Positions 1 to 11,662 of a DNA stretch of 64,000 nucleotides are shown in pieces. Location of the stretch: assembly GCA_023653785.1 (NCBI GenBank), contig JAMKCH010084978.1, forward strand, positions 1-64,000, written 5' to 3'. A program made the translations under genes and the position numbers. The stretch's first letter is position 1, and each line of letters begins with the position of its first letter. The notes beneath the pieces are model-generated. The model did not search any database. It was given only the letters and a program-made list of their open reading frames with translations, and was not told the origin of the DNA. This stretch comes from Ophioderma brevispina. Lineage: Eukaryota; Echinodermata; Ophiuroidea; Amphilepidida; Ophiodermatidae.

Positions 1-395
1 ATTAACAATGCTGGCCTAGAGAGGCATTGCATTTGCAAGCCTAGTCTGAGACCATAAATTTCATGCTTATCTAGGTAGATGATAGTTATGTTATTGCCCG
101 AAGTTAGTTTGTTATTGTTTTCCCACCCATATCTTCTCCAGTGTCAAAGTTCCCTGTGCCTTGTACCATGTTACTTTCCACACTCATTCCCAATTGCTCC
201 TGAAGATAGTGCTTTGTTATGCAAGTCTCATTCATTCCACCATTGGAAAGGTTCACACTGGTTCAAAAGCGCACTATAATAATATAATTATGCCTTGAAC
301 GTTTTAACCTTTAGCACTGTGTTAACATTGAAAGCAGCCCAAGTTTCTCTCACTTCAACCAATCAATCATAAGTGCCTTAGAACACCAGCTACCT

Positions 396-690
396 AAGAG
401 AGCAATTTAAGCCCATCCCACAATGCTCCGTTTTTGGTACATTTCCCATCAATAATCCCATGCATGATCCCCGGCATGTGATCCCCAAAAATCCCATTTT
501 TAATACATAAAACTCGACATTTTTCGACACCCTTTCCTGCGCACAAAACACTAGTACCTTAAAAAATTTATATAATGAAAGGTTTTGTACGCAACTTCTT
601 TAAACTGCCCTAAATTACTGACATATGTTTCAGTACAGAACATTATAGCACATTGCAATGTATTATGGGATTAGTTCAAAACACCCTCTG
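396..690. repeat. Degenerate copy of the AACACCCTCT inverted-repeat element
   Basis: Starts with a degraded arm containing TCCCACAATGC and ends with TTATGGGATTAGTTCAAAACACCCTCTG. The same order of landmarks (CCCACAATGC, a GTACTTA-type stretch, TACTGACATRTGTTT, ATGGGATTRRTTCAAAACACCCTCTGC) is seen in the better copy at 55889-56179. It is therefore a dispersed non-autonomous element rather than gene sequence. No coding capacity. Confidence 0.6.
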
Positions 691-3427
691 CTACTATGAA
701 GCAAGGTTAAATGAAACCACTGTTTATTTCTTGGGAACGTTTGATGATTTACATCTAACCTTGTAGCTTGTCACAGTATTACTGATGTGAAATTGTTTTG
801 CTTTTTTTCAATATTTGTATGGGATGTAAAGTGTAAACCTAGTCTGGTATTTAAGTGGGGTACAATTGCCCAATTTCAAGTGACCCCCGGAAATGGGTGG
901 AAAATCGGTTGTATATTTAGCTATTATATTGCTGTATTATTAGTAATTTTGTATTAAGTTGACCCTTTTTACAGTACTCTTTTATCAACAACCAGCCCAC
1001 ACGTCCATATGTTACAGTTGGATCAAAACAGCAACCATGAGAATTTGGGCCTTACGTCAAGTAAATTGCCACCACAGAGTTGGACCATGGGACTTCAAGA
1101 AATAATTTAGTTAAGTGCATATATCACCATTTGCAAGAGTGATTACTACACAAATTTTATAATGTAGTCTTAAGACTTGTAGTGAAAGTGAAACTACATG
1201 TAAGGGGGGGGTTCTCAACACAAATGACCAGGGACGTGCCACCGGACATCGGTCCCATTTTCAAGCCTTCGGGTATATCATGACCCTTTTTTATGCCAAT
1301 TTTGGTAATAAGAAATAGGGTCGTTTTTTTTTTTTTTTTCAAATTTCTGAAATTGTTGTAAAATAGCCGCATTTTTCCTCAATCTGCAGCCAAAATTGTC
1401 CATTTGCTAAAATGTTAAAATTTTGTCAGTGAGAATGCAACCTTTTTGTATAATTTGGCCTAAAATGCATCTCTGGTTTATCTATGGGTCCCTTTTTTTG
1501 CAAAAAATGGTATAGCTATGGGCCCTACTTCCAGATCGTGAGGCAACGTCCCTAACCAACCGGGGTTAAGTACGGTAAGGGAACAATTAAGAGAATGAGA
1601 AATTAGAGTACGCTCCATTCAAGTGTGTGTAAAAGATTTCACACACAATTGACAACTCCCTGTTGCAGTCCACATGGCGCATGTCCTTATACGAGTGAAA
1701 CTCGACGGACTTAAAATATGATACCAGAAAAATATTTGCTGTTCCTTGGAAGTTGAAAAAGCAACTAAACAGGTTTTCCATAACAACAAATATTGATTTA
1801 AAAATTCATTGCCATTCAAATTTGCCCATATTTTTGTGGTTTCGTGGTAATTAAACCGTAAATTATAACTGTATGTCATAAGTTACATAGATTGCATTGA
1901 ATAGCCAATGTCACTTGAAGTCTTGTCAAGTGAAAAGTAATTTTTTAAAAAATACTAAAGCCCAGATTAATGTGGTTATTTTGGTGGAGTGCACTCTATA
2001 TTAAATTACTATGACAATGAAGTACCATTTACTGTGGCATGATTAATGGTGCATTTGTATTATCATTCAATAGATAAAATTTTGGCTGTTTTCATTTCAG
2101 TGGTGAATTAATACTCGGGTATGCATATCAAATGTAAAAACCCCGGCTTTAAAAAATGGGACCGCCTTTTTCTGAAAATTTTAAAGTGACCCTTTAAATA
2201 GTAAACAGTGAGTAAGGTACTTTCAGATAATGCAGGTCCACTTCCAAATCATTAAAGGGGCAATTTGTGCTCTAACACCTCATTTTTGTTTATGGTTACA
2301 TTAATAATCCCCGAAAGATTAATTCCAAAATTTCAGTTGATTGTGATAGGGGTTATGATTTATTAACAAATGTTTATTCACGGTGTCCCCAGAGTACCAG
2401 GCCACTGCATTCTAAATTTCTGTGCCTTTTATGGACAAAATCAAAATGACTATTTCCTTCAAGAGTAGATCGAATTTGCAAGTATGATTAGGCAACATGC
2501 TATACTGTAGGCTACGGGTCTGGTGATGTAAAAATCTCAGCTCCTTTAGGTAAGTCAAGGGATGAGACTGGGGATCACGAAAAGCCAATTTGTTGAAGTT
2601 TGCGTTCATGTGATATGACTTTCAATAGCATGTTAATAATTATCGGTACGGACAAAAAGTACCTTTAGTTAGCTGGAAATACTACTTAAAAACAATACTT
2701 GTGCCAATAGAAGAATGTTATGTAAATTAAAGCAATTGTGACAACAATCATCAATCATGGAACTAAAATAGTAATTATTACTGAAGTACGTATGATGAAA
2801 TTCAAATAGGTTTTAATTTAAATAATATATCAAGGACTTTAAGATGTTGTTTTGTTGTCTTGCAATGGCATCATATTAGAGGCTACTGCATCATTGATGC
2901 TCGGTTGCTAAACTAGCAGTATTTGCAACTAGAGGCAATTCTCACAGAGCGTTTTTGGCCGTGTTGCAGACTGCGTTGCTTGATCACACAGCTGAGTCTG
3001 ACTTCATCACTAGTATGCATATGTATCCATCATATACTTTTGTTTTGGGGGGGGCATTTAATTGGAGGGTTTCTTTCATCACAACAGTGGGGGCGTTTAT
3101 TCAGAGGGGGGCGTTTATTAGAGATATACGGTATTTAAAAAAACAAAATGGAGTAATTCCTGACTTAGATTTACAACATACAAGCCTTTAAAGGCACACT
3201 CTGCAGTCAAAATGTAACATATCCACCAAATAGGGTGCCGCAGTATAAAAAACATGGCCTATCTCCTCTACCTTGTCAAAGTACCCTTACGAATAATCGT
3301 ACTTTAGGCTTGATCGCGATAATTGTGATTCGTAGCGATCTAACTGCTAAGCCCCCGCCCCTTCTGGAGACGCTCGCGTACCTCTTGTAAAAGTGTATTT
3401 TTATAAAACCTATAGTCCCTGGTCTGA

Positions 3428-3493
3428 GCATGACTCCTCCTTATATGGTACCAGTATCATATGCCATTAACTTAATCAATGGAGGAGTCATGC
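3428..3493. repeat. Hairpin, 13-bp perfect arms
   Basis: GCATGACTCCTCC at 3428-3440 is the exact reverse complement of GGAGGAGTCATGC at 3481-3493, with a 40-base loop. It could be the end of a small palindromic transposon or a chance hairpin. No function is assigned. Confidence 0.6.
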
Positions 3494-3875
3494 CAAATAG
3501 TGTGTAACTGATATGACAAAATTTTTGTCTCACATTCTCCAATAATTTTCACCCTTCATGCGAATAAATATTACCTGATTCCACCTTGAAAGTATTCCTT
3601 AGAGTGTTATCAACAACATGATAGTCGTAAATATCTTCATCAATTTTTTATTAAGTGAAATTTAATGAAATTTCAAGACTTGTACTTTAGATTCTGACCG
3701 GTGACTAAGTCCTGATTTTGTATTGCCAGGTGCTTAATGAAAGCTTTAGCTCGTATTTAAAATTTGATATTACTGGTGCTAAAGGTAGAAGAGTGTTTAG
3801 TGAAAGCACCGGTGTTATATGAAAATTGAAATTTGAAGGCTACACAAAAATGTCATAGCTGATACACATAATGTT

Positions 3876-3938
3876 TTGGGACTTCACATATAGACTGTTA
3901 AAGGCATACTGTTAAGGAAACGTCATGTGAAGTCCCAA
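3876..3938. repeat. Hairpin, 14-bp perfect arms
   Basis: TTGGGACTTCACAT (3876-3889) pairs with ATGTGAAGTCCCAA (3925-3938) across a 35-base loop. The loop contains the short repeated phrase ACTGTTAA. It looks like a tiny palindromic element. Confidence 0.6.
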
Positions 3939-3993
3939 TTATTGGACTAGCATATCTCCTGTCTAAGAATTTTTAACGAAAGAATTTTGTATT

Positions 3994-4048
3994 GTGCCAC
4001 CACCCATTGAATTCGGCAGCCTCAACAGAATAAACTGCAGTCTGCATG
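3994..4048. repeat. Dispersed repeat, copy 1
   Basis: A stretch with CCACCACCC, TGAATTC and CCTCAACAGAATAAACTGCA recurs in the same order at 5489-5546. No inverted ends or duplications of the target were seen. This is a short fragment of a dispersed repeat. Confidence 0.55.
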
Positions 4049-5488
4049 TTTTTAATCCCAGGTAGTGTGTATCATGTGTATAGACTACAGGTTTGAAAAT
4101 TACTATACACTGAGTAATAATTGTTTGAACCGATTCGAACAATCTGCTGCATGCAGACCGAGCGCTCAATCGGGCGATGTCGCCGAATCTGACGATGTCG
4201 CTCATTTGGTCGATTTTCCACAAAAAATTATTTTGCCAATTAAAGGGGTATGGCCCGATTTAAAGATATGAAGTTTTCATCTTGATAGATTGACCTTCAC
4301 TCCAAAACCCCATCTGTAAAGTTCCGCGCCGATATTTCAATCCGTTTTGATCCGAGAGCTAAAAACGTGATTTTGTAAGCCCCATAGAGTACTGTATAAA
4401 ATTAATATTGGTCGACCAAAATGGGGCACATTTTCGCTCATAACTCCAAACCAAACACCCTTTGCTCTAAGATTTTCATAGATAAATGAGAAAAATAGTA
4501 GCTTCTTCTGATACCAAAAGTTTTGACCACTTCCGGTAAAATCTGTGGGCTTCTGGGGACGAGGCTTATTAGCGATCGGGCCATGGACCTTTAACTTTAA
4601 TACAAATATCAAAATCCTCACAGCGGGCGGTCAAAATTTTTTTCATCGGGTACTTCTTCTGCTACATGAGGTAAAAGTTGGGATTTTTTAGAAAGGAAAA
4701 TCAAATTTTTGAGATACGCACCTTTTCTAGAACATAACCCTGGTTTTTCATTCATTTCATCGACTTCATGGAAATCCCCAGTCACCATCTTGAATATAGT
4801 CCAAAAATGATTGATAAGTCTATTTGCTAAGGTGTGTTGACTGGTGTCCAGCTATACGGGCCTCATCTTCAGAATGTATGATCATCAGAGGTCTCACATG
4901 CCGGTACTTTGCGTATGCTTAATTCAAACAATTGTTGCGGCGACTTTTTTAGTCTTGGACAGGAGATACCCGGACCCCCACACCATTTAACGCGCAACTT
5001 GTTTCAAACTATTCTAAGAAGTGTAAATGCCACTGCATTTGCGGTTAAAGTCTAATTTAACAGAATGGGGAAAGGTAAACCAAAACATGACCGATTGAAC
5101 CGTTAATTCTTGGTTGCTTAAGTTAAGCATCCTAAGTGAAAAAAGTTAATGCCCAATCTGAAAGCTTTAAAAGTGCTTGTTTCCGATCGTCTTTTGGGAC
5201 CCCCCGATTACCTGGAAGTAGTAATCGATTTTGATATCAGATGAAAGGCGATTTTTCTCATTGTCGTCCAGAATTTTGAGCCCTAAAATCCATTTAATTT
5301 CCTAAGATATTATAACAAAAATCCAACACATTAATGTCAAACATCAATAATTAGCACATATTGAATAGGGGGGCTTTTGCAATGTGCATTATGCTTTCAC
5401 ACCATCAAAACCTGCCTGATTACCGGAGTGACCTATAGTCCCATTTCTTTTCTCTACCTCTGTGGCACATGCGGGAAAGAATTAGGAT

Positions 5489-5546
5489 TGTTGCCCACCA
5501 CCCTATGAATTCTTCAGACCTCAACAGAATAAACTGCATGTCTGAA
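5489..5546. repeat. Dispersed repeat, copy 2
   Basis: Second copy of the sequence at 3994-4048, sharing CAACAGAATAAACTGCA and the preceding CCACCACCC..GAATTC. The two differ by small indels and substitutions. Confidence 0.55.
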
Positions 5547-6260
5547 TAGGATGTGGTGGCAGAATACTGAAATTATCCAGCATGGATGGTACATAACTGT
5601 GACAACTGCTTTTGCGCATGCCGTCAGATATGCCGTCTTTGTGCGGGCATGTAACACTCACTGACCTCACTCTGCACGGTGAAAAATGAAATTCACGATC
5701 AAATGGATTGAAATTTGGCATTCAATTTTTCACGATAGCTTCCTCCCCCCCCCCATTTTTTCATATTTTCCCTATTGTAATCCAAAGCTTGCTTGCAATC
5801 ATTGCAATGAATATACCTTATCATCCCCGTCTTTTAGGCCCCTTAAAATAGTTTTCCTATTCTCGTAGCATGCAACAGTGGCATCTGAAAATTGAGGAGG
5901 GACTGTTTTATTTTTTTACGAAATGACGCGGCTGTTTTTCATTGAAAATTGATAATTATACCACTACTTTAAGCTGCAACGAAAAAAATGGTGAGGTCTT
6001 TTTGATTTTAAGTTTTACAATTGAATAGACCACCCTAGAGGGTCTCTAAAATCACATGAAAGTGACTGGTTGATATTAATTTCAGCAATTAATTGTGTAG
6101 GCGTGGTATCGCCCCATCAAAATGTCAAGGAATTGAAAACATTAACCCTAACACGTCACAGGGTAGTCAGCTATAGAACATCCGAAGTGCAATAGAAGGC
6201 ATTACAACCAAGACTTAGTTTCTCCTGACATCATCACCTTTCAAACAACCGGACTCAGTC

Positions 6261-6327
6261 ATGGCAATGGGGTGGGAATTGTCCCTGGGATTTGTCTTCC
6301 TTGCCGCCGTATTACACTCTTGTATTG
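6261..6327 (+). CDS. ACVR2: ACVR2 exon 1: start codon and signal peptide
   Basis: Seen: an ATG opens 22 codons beginning MAMGWELSLGFVFLAAVL and ending HSCI plus one base, then a GT donor (G|GTCCGT). The peptide has a short polar start, a hydrophobic core and small residues near the end, as a secretory signal peptide should. The exon ends with one leftover base. Exon 2 needs exactly one incoming base (G + AC = Asp), so the phases agree. Known: type II receptors usually have a first coding exon holding little more than the signal peptide. The donor is only moderate and no promoter was recognised upstream. Another 5' exon could exist, and the second Met (codon 3) could be the start. This exon is inferred from signal-peptide character and phase, not from homology. 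Confidence 0.55.
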
Positions 6328-6451
6328 GTCCGTTAAAAACCAGTCGAGCAAAGACGTTTAATATGCCTTTTTCTGTAGATAATACTAAATCCGCTCAATA
6401 ACCTGTTATTTCCGCGTCGCGCGTAGTTTCCCCTCCTCCCGGCCCTAAAAG

Positions 6452-6700
6452 TGTTTGGGGAGGGGGTGCAGTGTTGCAGGGTGTTTGGTGAGGGGTGCGG
6501 TGTTTGCGTGTGTTGGGGAGGAGGTATCTAGGGTGTTGGGGGAGGGGTGCGGTGTTGCGTAGTTGTTGGGGAGGGGATGCCGTGTTGTCGGGGTGTTGGG
6601 GGAGGGGCCGGGTGTGTTGTCAGTGAGGGGGATGTTGCGGAGGTTTTGCGGGGTGTTGGGCATGGGTGGTTGTGGGGTGTTGGGAAGGGTTGGGGTGTTT
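6452..6700 (+). repeat. G-rich minisatellite in intron 1
   Basis: Imperfect repeats of roughly 30-40 bases built on GGTGTTGGGGGAGGGGTGC, all with G on the + strand. There are many runs of four or five G separated by short linkers, so the non-template strand of ACVR2 could form G-quadruplexes. It begins about 125 bases after exon 1. Both strands have long open frames here only because the repeat lacks stops; these are not genes. Confidence 0.75.
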
Positions 6701-7069
6701 GGAAGCATGATATCTGCACCTCCTCCACTTTATCTTCTTGCACAAACCTTTTTGGAAACACCCTGTACTCATACAGTTTGCAATCTTGTGTCTGCCTTTG
6801 TCCTTACAGCCTATGCCAAGCAGGTGAGACTTGTGGTCGCGAACCGCCCTGTTATACACTGCTGTGATGATGAGTTCAAATAAGTTTGGTTGTTTTGCTA
6901 AAAGATCCTCTACATGTAGGGACCCAATAAACATTTGCAGAACTGTGTTTTTCCTTACTATTAGTGTTCTCTAATATTTGTCTGGCATTATTCATTTACA
7001 AGAAAATTCTTGTTTGGCTGCCAGTTTTTAGTATTTTTTGTCTTAACTTTAGGTTTTTAATTTACCAGT

Positions 7070-7212
7070 TTGACGCAAATAAGGCAGGAAAACCTCCGGC
7101 ATTTACCCAGGTTTTTACCGGTTTTTACTAGGCAGAATCGGTCACGAAAATACCGCAAACCGATATACCCACAATTTAAATACCGGTATTTACCGGTATA
7201 TTGTTTTTTTTT
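7070..7212. repeat. ACCGG-rich arm, left of intron 1 inverted pair
   Basis: A stretch with repeated TTTACCGG, ACCGATATACC and ATACCGGTATTTACCGG. A related stretch in opposite orientation is at 10045-10200. The two could be the ends of a roughly 3-kb element or two members of one family; the outer boundaries could not be defined. Confidence 0.45.
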
Positions 7213-9158
7213 CCCCAGTTAATTTGACACAATCAATGATAGGCCTCAGAACTCTCTCCCCTGTCATAAATTCAACCCGGAAGTATTGCGCACAACCCTG
7301 AGGTCCTCCCTCCTCGTCATTGCCTATGTGCCCATGGCCGTTTTCTCGGTGCTTGTTAATTATTACAGCAGTTTGCTACCAAGAAATACGACACTATTCT
7401 GTAGGCCATGTCTTCCATTAGGTTCAATCAAGTAAATAATTAGTCTTTTTAGCTTGGAAGGCTTAATCCCCGGTCTAAAATTGTTACTCGCACGGTCTCA
7501 CCTCTCTTTAAAAACCATAAGATCCGACCCGACATTTTATTACTACTTACGGCGGGCTTGTTATTTTTTTCACACCGAATATTTTTTTCTGTTTAATTAA
7601 CTAACCTGTCCTGAATTGTCCATCGTCTGTCCATTATTATCCTTCTTGTTTCCTATGCCCTGATCTCGTTTGTATTATTTCAAAATACAATACAGTTTCA
7701 TGAACTAAAAGTCACTACAATTCGGAAAGAATAGAAGTTTATTGCATGTTTACGTACCCAATAACAGCAACATCTAGCAAAGATTTCACACGCTCATGTG
7801 GTAGGCCACGTGCGTGAACAACAAGTCAGACTGGCCTCGGAGTTCACTACCTGGCGCCCCGGTGACCGTCCTGCGGGGGACAGGGGAACTGTCCCCACGT
7901 GCCGAGTCACAACACAATTGTTTACGTGATTTTGAGAGAACCGAAAAGAAAAGCTTCCAATTTGGATGTGAGATCTTCTCTGCAAAATTCAGAGCAATAA
8001 ACATGTATGCATTTTAAATGATTTTTAATGCCCACGATACGTTTCTTTCTGGAATTTCCCAAGCTATTTACACTGTATCATTCTGAGTGTAGCTTTTAAC
8101 GCGTGTATTAGAGTAGACAGTATTTGGTTAGGCTGTGCCAAAACCTGCGCTGGGGCAAGATAATGCACTTAAATTGTCTGACGTTTTCATTTGTTCCGCT
8201 CCTCTTCTTCAACATTACAGGGAATTACAATTTTCAGAAACCAGCAAATCTTCAAAACCCAATTTGGGGGCAGCGGTCGCATTGTACTTGTTCATGCTAA
8301 ATGTATATGTATAGCGATAATGAAACTGACAGACTCGTGAATCAAGTGTCCTGGATGAAAGCCTTTTTAAACAATCTTTGATTTTTCCCTTGAAAATGAA
8401 TTTGAAATTCAAGACTAAGGTCATTGGCTTAAATGCCGGATAATTGTAAGTATGGCTGTCATGGGCATGAAGTGTAAAATGGTAAAATCGGGGTTTTAGA
8501 ATCACACATATTCCCACATACCCACACACTACATTTAACAAAAATATACTATTTTTTTTTAAAAAACTCTTAATTAAATGTGACATAACAAGGTTGGGAA
8601 GACTAAACAATTTTAACACCACTCATATCCTACGCTGCATCCTAATCACATATAAAAAAATCATATCGTGAATAATAATGAAGTAAATAAACCGAAATGT
8701 TTCTTTTACTTTACCGTAAATTCACATCAACATTCTAAACAAAATCCTAACAATGTCCTAATATAATCACCCAACAAACAATATTATTGTGCGGGCAAGA
8801 CAATAAACCCTAGTTTTCGAAGAGCGTGTGCTGTCAGCACCAGTGATTGTACGTGTGTTTTTGAACTTCGAAAGGGGATGATATTGACACGTGCGTAGCG
8901 GTTCGTCGAAGCCGCCAATTTTTCTTTGTATCGATTTGGGTGTGTGCTCAATTGCGTGAACAATGTTTATTTAACTGCTTGGTGCATGTGCAATTTGAAC
9001 AAGGCCGATCATGTCCGGGCCAGAAAGAAATGTGAAAGGAGTGGAGATAACCATAGTAGGACTCATGGCGGGTGCGGCCAAGCTTCATCTCCATAGCGCA
9101 CAACTGCTGACAACGAGTCATTGGACGAGCCTGAAAAGTGAAGTCACTGTGCGCGTTT

Positions 9159-9166
9159 TATAAATA
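9159..9166 (+). promoter_or_regulatory. TATA-like TATAAATA in a GC-richer patch
   Basis: TATAAATA sits in a stretch (about 8820-9260) with noticeably more CpG than its surroundings, upstream of the ectodomain exon. It could mark an alternative ACVR2 promoter inside intron 1, or simply a transposon end. No initiator, start codon or leader exon could be linked to it. Confidence 0.15.
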
Positions 9167-10044
9167 GATCAGTGAATGGCGAGTGGGAATTCCCGTACGG
9201 AGCCCCCCCGCGACCCGTTTAAAATTTGGCCTTGTCTTTAGAGTCGGGTGGGTGCATAATTTGATTCTGTAAAACTAACGAAACTCTCATCCAAAATCGT
9301 TTCAAAAGTACCGGACATGGAGAGGTATTGCTGCTACCTGCAGGTCAACGAATTTCATCATTCCAAGAAATCCTTCCATCCACCAATTCCAAAATTTCCA
9401 ACCGTGGTGCAATTTGGCGATATAAACCCTGGGGCCTACCTGGTACCCCTGTTGCACACCTGCTTTCTCACACACCTCTAATTGTCTAACCGTTTTACCC
9501 GCCACGACAGTAGACAACACGCTTCCCCTGACGAGGTGGTGCGGGCACCCTTTTCACATACTTGCAGAACCGAAGCCCATTTCCCTTTCCTCAAGCATAG
9601 GTGTTTGTTTGCCCGTCCGTCTACTCACCTCCGCTGTATCCGCTCTGATGAGCGATTAAACATGAGGTCAAGCGAGCCTCTTTCAAAATGGATCGCGTTT
9701 GTACCGTTATTCATACCAAAAAAAATACTTAGACTGGAGTTGATTCTTCAACTCCAACGGATTTTGAGTGGAAAAATACTGATATCAAACATATTTTCGA
9801 CTTTAGAATATTTGTCAAGTTTTAGTGATTACGTGTTAAACCTATGGCAACGGCAAAAACGACGCTATCTTGGCCGGCCCCCCCTGGTATGACTCATAGA
9901 ATTAGGTAGGTACTTAAGGCATGGGGGGTCATGATAGATCGATTTTTAATGCATGGTTGAAGCCTTGTTACAGTGTGTGTTTTCGGGAAATTGGGTTCTT
10001 ATGAAAATACACCGCATGATCAGCAATGCGCCTTGCGCAATGCC

Positions 10045-10200
10045 GATAACAAAAAATGCGTTATCTATAAATCGGTATTTGCGAAAATAACATACCGACA
10101 ATACCGGTTCTTTAGCTTCACCGAAAAATACCGGTATATCGGTTTACCGAGTCTCTCTAGTTTTTACCATGCGGTAAATACTGCCTGTTTTTTACCGGCC
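10045..10200. repeat. ACCGG-rich arm, right of intron 1 inverted pair
   Basis: Contains ATACCGGTTCTTT, AAATACCGGTATATCGGTTTACCG and TTTTTACCGG. Read on the - strand it resembles 7070-7212 (ACCGATATACCGGTATTT order). It ends about 100 bases before exon 2. Confidence 0.45.
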
Positions 10201-10302
10201 AACCCTGTAGTATTAGATGCGTTTGAGGTTAACACGGGAAGGGGAACAGAGGCCAGAATTGGATAAACAGCTGATTCAAATTATATTTTTTTTTTTCCAC
10301 AG

Positions 10303-10680
10303 ACCGATCTCTGACATCTGCAGCCAGTGTGGATCTACCTCTCAAACCTGTAAATTGCTACGAGTACAGCAAAACAGAGTGTGACAAATACGGTACAAAT
10401 TGTAATGAAGAACTCAAGACATGCACCAGCGACGAGGAGACGGTGCTTTACTGCATGGCCCTGTGGAAGAATGACAATGCCACAGGTCCAGAGGTACTGC
10501 TCAAGGGCTGTTGGCCCAACACAGAAGAGGAAAATTGCAAGCAGGATGAGTGTATATCGCGGTTCCCATATGACTCTGACAATACTGATCAAGTACCGCT
10601 GTACTTCTGCTGCTGTACAGGGGATAAGTGTAACAAGGAATTCAAGCATATCCCCAAGAATGAAACGGAGGACATTGCAA
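10303..10680 (+). CDS. ACVR2: ACVR2 exon 2: extracellular ligand-binding domain
   Basis: Encodes the three-finger activin-receptor ectodomain that binds activin/BMP-class ligands outside the cell. The acceptor is a long T run ending CCACAG; the donor is A|GTAAGT, close to ideal. The frame is phase 1 in and phase 1 out. Landmarks: first Cys in PVNCYEYS, CMALWKN (human ACVR2A has CFATWKN), GCW, and the finger-closing YFCCCTGDKCNKEF (human YFCCCEGNMCNEKF). Two N-glycosylation sequons are visible (NAT and NET). There are 12 cysteines in the mature domain where vertebrate ACVR2A has 10; the two additional ones fall between the first and second conserved cysteines (TEC and TNC). The exon has no frameshift. 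Codons upstream of the knot (RSLTSAASVDLP) are low-complexity linker after the signal peptide. Type I and BMPR2 receptors fit less well. Confidence 0.93.
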
Positions 10681-11662
10681 GTAAGTGTATGCAATTTTGG
10701 TGTGGAGGACAGGAACCAAAAAGAAGAGTTTATTACAAAAATATTTAGTTTATTTAAATAAAAGCTTTGATGGTTTAACAATGGCAGGAGCAATCTGTCA
10801 GCCTCACAAGAAGTTGGCGATCCATGGTTTACTTATGTATCGGCATCTTGCTGTTCTAGGGCCCAGGAATTTCTACAAAATAGTCAAATCTCCCAGCAAG
10901 TGTCAGGCTTCAGGTGGTAGGTGTTAGGGAAAAGGTTGGTGGGGCAGGGACATAATTGTAAAGAGTGTTGTTTCTGTGAATCACTTTGTCTTCAATTTCA
11001 AATCATGTTTTCGGGATTCTATTGTTTGGTTATCCCACTTAAAGGTGGGTGACGCGATCATGGTCTGATTGTTTAGTGATCAGTACAAGTCAGTAAAACA
11101 ATGTGCCTGGCTTATAGATCAATAGAAGGGAAGTAAACATGTTGAAAGATCCACTCCTCAGAGTACGGCGGTCTGGAAAGTGTGTAGTCTGTGTCACAGA
11201 CTTCGAAAGATATTATCTAAATTAGTACTGCGCGAGAGATTAACGTTATCAGTCCGTCATAGCGAATGCATGCAAATGAAACTAAATCTCAAATCTCCGG
11301 AAAACGAAGGGGTTCTATGGAGATTTTTGCATCAGAGGGTCCGTTACTATGTTTTGTTTTGGATATGTATCATAATTGGGTCTGAACCTATAGAACCTAG
11401 CGAGAAAGTTGAACGTTTTTGTCAGGTACTTCGGTGCTCGCAAACACGGAAAAGTTAACACGCAATCGCTACGGGCCGCATCCTTTTTCCCACAATGCCT
11501 TTCGGTATTATTCCAGTCTTGAGAATTTTCAAACGCTGCGCCAACTTTTTTTTCAATTTTAGAAACAGGATATACGTACTTACCGAACCGCCGTATCCTC
11601 AGAGTAATAGAATAATGTGTACAATATAGTCTGTTAACATCTGAACCATTGATTTCTTGCAG
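10681..11662 (+). other. ACVR2 intron 2, with a possible small inverted-repeat element
   Basis: Phase 1 at the donor. TACGGCGGT (11164-11172) reads back as ACCGCCGTA at 11587-11595, so a roughly 430-bp element with about 9-bp ends and TA borders may fill most of the second half. The open frames on both strands here are within that element and match no family I recognise. Confidence 0.45.

Larger units (their letters stand above)
1..6260. other. Upstream non-coding region
   Basis: No supportable gene. It is AT-rich DNA with short ORFs lacking recognisable domains. It holds a copy of an inverted-repeat element (396-690), two short hairpins (3428-3493, 3876-3938) and a dispersed repeat seen twice (3994-4048 and 5489-5546). 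The ACVR2 promoter should lie in the last part if exon 1 is right, but no TATA box or initiator could be singled out. An upstream non-coding 5' exon is also possible. Confidence 0.6.
6328..10302 (+). other. ACVR2 intron 1
   Basis: Runs from the donor at 6328 to a pyrimidine-rich acceptor ending CCACAG at 10302. No exon was recognised inside. It contains a G-rich minisatellite just after exon 1, ACCGG-rich inverted sequences near 7.07-7.21 and 10.05-10.20 kb, and a GC-richer stretch (about 8.8-9.3 kb) with a TATAAATA at 9159. Open reading frames here (for example 9482-9892 on + and 8215-8622 on -) match no family I recognise and are probably chance. Confidence 0.55.

Noticed and set aside
6445..6934. 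Overlapping long open frames on both strands (Pro/Thr-rich and Gly/Val-rich)
   Set aside because: Produced by the G-rich minisatellite in intron 1.
9482..9892. 136-residue open frame on the + strand in intron 1
   Set aside because: No recognisable domain; codon content changes part way and there is no acceptor or donor tying it to ACVR2.
10335..10793. 152-residue open frame on the - strand over the ectodomain exon
   Set aside because: Shadow of ACVR2 exon 2, whose + strand translation is clearly the family.
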